A DNA stretch of 64,000 bases from Cristatella mucedo (taxonomy: Eukaryota > Bryozoa > Phylactolaemata > Cristatellidae), in assembly GCA_009760855.2 (NCBI GenBank), contig WPIO01000065.1:1-64000 (forward strand), read 5' to 3'. How positions within the stretch are numbered: position 1 is the first letter of the stretch; each line of letters begins with the position of its first letter. Position numbers and translations under genes: made by a program. Shown here in pieces: positions 49,801 to 64,000 of the stretch. A model generated the notes under the pieces. The model was not told the DNA's origin, searched no databases, and saw nothing but the letters and a program-made list of their open reading frames with translations.

Positions 49801-50483
49801 TCTATTCGTTAGCCACCCACAGCCTAAGTGCTACGGATGGCATAATTTGCACCCATTGCCATATGCATATCGCAGTCAAACGGGCGACACGGCCAGACGG
49901 TCTTACTGCTTGAAAGAGCTAGCAAATATCAGGACAAGTTTTTAATGCAAAAAAGCTATCTTCTCAATAAACAGCCTGAAGAACCTATGTGTTTATACTT
50001 GGCTTTCCGTGCCTTAGAGCAATCAAAAAATTCGTGCATGCCAAGTATCATATCACGGGCTGCGATTAGTCACAATGACATTGCACATGCTGGCACAAGC
50101 AATCAGGAAGCTATGCTTCTGCTGTGCAGCACAAAATTCGACCGACTTGCCATGCCCTCGGGAGGCAGCGGGACACAACATTGACAGCACGTGGTGACAA
50201 GACGAGTTCTGGTCACAGCTGGTGCCAAGATGAGCAACCTCTGTACACTGAACCCTTATAAAAACATTTGGCTATGGGCTACGGTATCAAAGGTAAAATG
50301 GTAGACATTAATTTTGCGAAACTTGGGTCTGAGGCCCATGACTTCATTTAACCTGTGGTATCCACCACCGTGAACCGTTTAAGCAGGCCAGCAGGTCAGA
50401 TGGTCAGTCAAGCGTACCGAGAATAGCCTCCTCACGTGTACGACCGTGCCCATTGCTGGGAGGCATATTACAGGGAGGAACTA
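49801..50483 (-). other. DLGAP 3' flank, likely containing the 3' UTR
   Basis: No other gene. ATTAAA on the minus strand at 49946-49941 is a possible poly(A) signal about 540 bp after the stop. Confidence 0.3.
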
Positions 50484-60352
<9,869 letters not shown>

Positions 60353-60762
60353 CTGCAAGCATGTAACACGAGATCGCGACAGTTAAACAGGTAGAGAGGC
60401 GGCCCCACGCACGCCATGCTGATCGCATGCCACGACCTGCAGGCAGCCGGCTGAGCTCTGTCTGGAGCAGAGCTTCAGTGTTGTGAGCCCACTTTGAGCC
60501 AGCTTTAAGGCAGGGGCCAGTGCGGAGTTTGGCGGTACCTGCCAGACTGGCTTAGCACACCAACTTTAATGGGAGATCTGAGAGTGCATGAAACACCAGC
60601 AGCCGTAGTACACACAGAACGTGCTGTGTAACAAACAAGAGACTCCTGAATTGGTAAGCCAATTGTTACATAAGGCAGGATCCTGTAACCTCACGCAGGG
60701 TCTGCTCGTGTGCTCCGAGAGATAGATAGAGAGAGAAAGAGAAAGAGGAGAGGAGAGACAGG

Positions 60763-60835
<73 letters not shown>

Positions 60836-61340
60836 GAGCTAGTAAGTAGGGAGTTCTAGCCGAGGCAGCATTCACAACCTTGTCATTGAATGCTGCAATT
60901 TCATATGGCTGGTCTCAAAGAGTATTTCTTACATAGGGCCCTCTGATCCGGTCAATCAATTGCCATTTTTCAAGATCATCATCAGCTGTGACAGCAACAG
61001 AGGTAGGTAAAGAGTGTGATTGGTTGGCCACCATAGGAGGCCAGGCAACGGCCTAAAAGACTAAAGGTCCTTTCACCGGGAATGCCAGCAATACTTGCGA
61101 TCGGTTGCTAAACGACCACAGTTCTCGACCAGGACCAGGCAAAGCCAAATGCTGTCGGCTGATAAGACTATGAATTGAAATTCTGGAAGTTTCCCACAGG
61201 ATCTCAATTTTAATTGCTTCTAAAGTTTCCTTAGATTCTTTAGTGACGTGGTCACTGGAATATGGAATAAAGGCCTGGAATATAGGCCTGGCGAAAGGTA
61301 AGGTAATGTTATAGCCATAACTCGCATAAGTACAATGCCC
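60353..61340. other. No gene recognised upstream of the first DLGAP exon seen
   Basis: Apart from a (GA)n microsatellite, nothing was recognised. More upstream DLGAP exons could be hidden here if short, but no coding stretch was supported. Confidence 0.35.
60762..60834. repeat. (GA)n microsatellite
   Basis: About 35 GA units, with impure GA-rich sequence on the left. Confidence 0.99.
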
Positions 61341-61344
61341 TACT

Positions 61345-61510
61345 GGTTTGGCCCAGTGGTTAAGGTTCTTGCCTCGACCAAGGTCAGGGTGAATTTATTT
61401 GATGACCGAGGTTGTGGGCTCAAACCCCCTGACATACATGAAGCACCTGAAACAGATTAAGTTCCCTTAGGGCGCTGTACACATAAATTACATATGAATT
61501 ATATTTAGAA
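61345..61510 (+). mobile_element. Chimeric SINE: tRNA-like head plus LINE-type tail
   Basis: A box tggcccagtggttaaggttc, B box gtgggctcaaaccccc, then tgaagcacctgaaacagatt, agttcccttagggcgctgta and an A/T tail. The head has a roughly 20-bp insertion between the boxes. Confidence 0.85.
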
Positions 61511-62430
61511 TAGCAGCTGATTTTCTGCTTTCAAAAAATCTTATTGATGTCAGTCAGCTGCATTCTAAGGCTGGCCATTTGCATTTGATTATGCATATTT
61601 GCTAGCCATCTCACTAACAGCAGGCTGCTATTAAGAGACAAAACAAAGCATGCGGGACAATTCTTTTTACAGCACACAGCAAGGAATGTCGCATGAATTG
61701 GCATCAGCAACACAGACGTTTCGTTCCCCAGCAGGAATCTATGCTACATCTTACAACATTTTAGTCAAAAAGCTCTAAAACATTGCTCTGGAAGCCAGCC
61801 ACATTTTTTATTTTACCAGGGCACCACAGTCTAATGTGCTCCAGTGACTGTATATCCCTGTATACCGTCTCAGGCTCTGCTGCACAGCTAAGTCCCGTTG
61901 CTGGACACAGAGAATCCACTACATGATCTTACAATCGCGCCCCATCGAGCTAGCCAGACAAAAGTCAGGGGCACTACACATGTGATTCGGGGAACACACA
62001 GAGCACAAAGACAAAGTAGGAGAGCAGCAGGCCATGTTCCCTAGCCGGGAACCCTTGCAAGATGCCGGAAGTGGTGATAAGAACCTGTTCCACTCACATA
62101 GGGAAGGGGAGCCACCTTGAAAGTCTTACATGGAAACTCGGCTGCTCGACATGCCCTTCAAGCCTTGCTATGATTGGCTACCTCAGGCAAAGTCAAGGTC
62201 TGAACACCGCTAAGCTAAAGTCTAGCTATGCCCTTGGAGGCACGCCTAGTGCAAGAATTTCTGGAGAAAAAAAATGTGGATGATCAATGGTTAAGGGAAG
62301 GGCATCGGTATCTGTGATGTTATCTATGTGCTAAGCTGTGAGAGAGACTGGATGCAGCTGCATCAAAAGATATGGCTTCCAAGCCCTGGCAGCTAAGGTA
62401 TCAGCCTTCTTGGAAATCGGTCCATAAGTT
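61511..62430. other. No feature recognised
   Basis: No gene was seen. Confidence 0.4.
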
Positions 62431-62434
62431 CACA

Positions 62435-62792
62435 TGCACCGAAAGTCTAGAACTTACTTTCGGACTTTGTCACCACCTGCATTGACTTTCAATCGTTTAA
62501 ATCGCAGCTAAAACTGTAGCTGTTCTCCTCAGCTTTCCTTGAGTGCTTGAACTTGACATTGTTATGTATGGTTCGCGTGCTTAGTGCATGGTTTAGCATG
62601 TGTGTTACTATACCGGGGGTCCTACTAACCAGCAGCTCTGGGTTTCTTCTTGTTTTCTCAAACACGCTTGTCCAAGCATGATACCTCCCTTGTCATTAAA
62701 TATTGGTTATTGTTTCTCTTGCAGCAAGTTGCAAAGTACCCGGAGGAAGATTTGGTTCTGTTAGGTGCTATACAAAAGACATTATTATTATC
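62435..62792 (+). mobile_element. LINE-C 3' end
   Basis: cgaaagtctagaacttactt, the 3' UTR with ctatacc-gggggtcctact, a degraded stem-loop (gtacccggaggaagatttgg, gtgctatacaaaag) and (ATT)n. Confidence 0.75.
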
Positions 62793-63004
62793 GAAGCAGG
62801 ACTGTGCCTTCAACGTGAATGAACTGAGCAGTGCATGCATACTCAGCCAGCATAAACATAACTGCTCGAATACACCTGTGACTACGAATCAAAGAACTGC
62901 CCAAATGTCCACGACCTGGCGGTTGGGATATTCTGATTATCATCTCATCAGATGATGCCATCGGTGAACAGACAGCAAATTGCCCTCGTGACAACAACAA
63001 GAGT

Positions 63005-64000
63005 ATTGACGTGAATGGACAAAGATCATCTGAAGTACCTCTGAAATATGGAGTACCTCAGGGCTCCGCGCTAGGTCCGGTTCTTTTCACGGTTTACACT
63101 CTCCCTCTTGCTGATGTGATTGCCAAGCACAATCTAGGCTTTCACTTCTATGCGGATGACACTCAGTTGTACCTTTGCTTTGATCCCTCCCAGCCTTCGA
63201 GCACCTCAAATTCTCTCAACTCACTTGCTGCATGCATTGATGACATCCGCACATGGATGGCAGCACATTTTCTAAAACTAAACGATGATAAAACCAACTT
63301 ACTAGTTATGGGCAAACCCAGTGTGATTCAGAGATTGGAAAGGCTGACTCTCAAAATTGGCTCTGCCAGCATATCTCCTGTTGAATCAGCTCGAAATCTA
63401 GGTGTCATTCCAAAGCGACCTCTCGTTAGACGACCATATCAGCTCCACAGTCAAATCTGCCTATTTTCAGCTTCATAACATTGCTAAAATTCGGGCTTTT
63501 TTAGATAAGGATACCACGTCCAAGTTGGTCCATGCATTCGTGACATCCCGTCTCGACTTCTGCAACTCACTGCTTGCTGGCCTACCAGCATGTGCGATCA
63601 GGCGATTGCAGCTGGTGCAAAACTCTGCAGCTAGGCTTGTCTGTCGTGAGCGTCGCAACTGCCACATTACTCCACTTCTCGCCGACCTGCACTGGCTACC
63701 AGTCAAGCAACGGATTGACTTCCAGGTTTTGTCGCTCACTTTTAGGTCCCCTCATTCTATGGCTCCAGCCTATCTCTCAGATATATTACCCCACCAGGCC
63801 AAGCATCGTACCACCCGCTTTTCGGAATCCAACAGTCTAGAAATACCTCGTACAAACCTCAAATCCTTTGGAGACCGTGCATTTAGTTCGTATGCTCCCA
63901 AAGCCTGGAACTCACTACCGACCTGCGTCAGAACATCCCCTGACCTGACCACATTTAAAAGGAACTTAAAAACACACCTATTAGCATTTAGTGGGTCCCT
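63005..64000 (+). mobile_element. LINE-B reverse transcriptase, relatively intact, runs off the window
   Basis: From about 63011: VPQGSALGPVLFTVYTLPL, FHFYADDTQLYLCF with catalytic YADD intact (63149-63160), SLAACIDDIRTWMAAHFLKL and LNDDKTNLLVMG. A frameshift near 63410 moves the continuation to another frame, where SKLVHAFVTSRLDFCNSL, RRLQLVQNSAARLVC and LADLHWLPVKQRIDFQVL can be read to the window end (SFGDRAFSSYAPKAWNSL). The 5' end is truncated near 63005. It belongs to the CR1/L2 group by motif pattern. It is the best-preserved LINE here. Confidence 0.93.

Noticed and set aside
60353-60428. Signal-peptide-like start ahead of the first DLGAP exon seen
   Set aside because: This stretch precedes a strong acceptor (TTACATGCTTGCAG) and the family is cytoplasmic, so it is most likely intron read in frame. 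It is kept only as a minor alternative.
63473-63739. 88-codon minus-strand frame
   Set aside because: It is the antisense shadow of the LINE-B reverse transcriptase.

Overview
This is animal (metazoan) nuclear DNA. Genes are split by introns with consensus splice sites. The window is rich in microsatellites, CR1/L2-like non-LTR retrotransposon fragments and tRNA-derived SINEs, and CpG-rich DNA occurs at gene 5' ends. The two recognisable host genes belong to animal families: amyloid precursor protein (APP) and DLGAP/SAPAP/GKAP. The repeat content and 1-5 kb introns suggest an invertebrate; I cannot name the phylum from sequence alone.

Layout. (1) 1-12.9 kb has no host gene that I can support. 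It holds truncated LINE and SINE copies, a 96-bp tandem duplication, and a fragment of a Ty3/gypsy element (LTR part, primer site, gag) lying between 131-bp inverted repeats (4250-5239). (2) 12.9-25.25 kb, minus strand, is a complete seven-exon APP-family gene. Exon phases match at every junction and give 792 residues: signal peptide, E1 with all 12 cysteines, E2, a repeat-rich linker, one membrane helix and a YENPTY tail. Its 5' end lies in CpG-rich DNA. (3) 25.3-50.4 kb is gene-poor. It contains LINE copies of at least two families, some nested inside each other, a decayed hAT transposon (41227-43807) and several SINEs. (4) 50.5-60.35 kb, minus strand, is the 3' part of a DLGAP-family gene: six phase-compatible exons covering the GH1 domain and C-terminus. 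A CpG-rich candidate alternative first exon lies in its largest intron. Its upstream exons are not seen and may lie past the right edge. (5) 60.4-64 kb has LINE and SINE copies, including a fairly intact LINE reverse transcriptase running off the right end.

Functionally, APP is a type I membrane adhesion/signalling protein cut by secretases, and DLGAP is a cytoplasmic scaffold of the postsynaptic type. Both are on the minus strand, with stop and start codons about 25 kb apart. Nothing indicates co-transcription. The LINE 3' ends form a conserved stem-loop that is also found at the end of one SINE family, so the SINEs probably use the LINE machinery.

LINE names used here (A, B, C) are labels for this window only. 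LINE-A ends in a TTACAGA-type tail. LINE-B ends in a stem-loop plus (ATT)n. LINE-C is a decayed relative of B. Coordinates of decayed repeats are approximate to about 10-30 bp.
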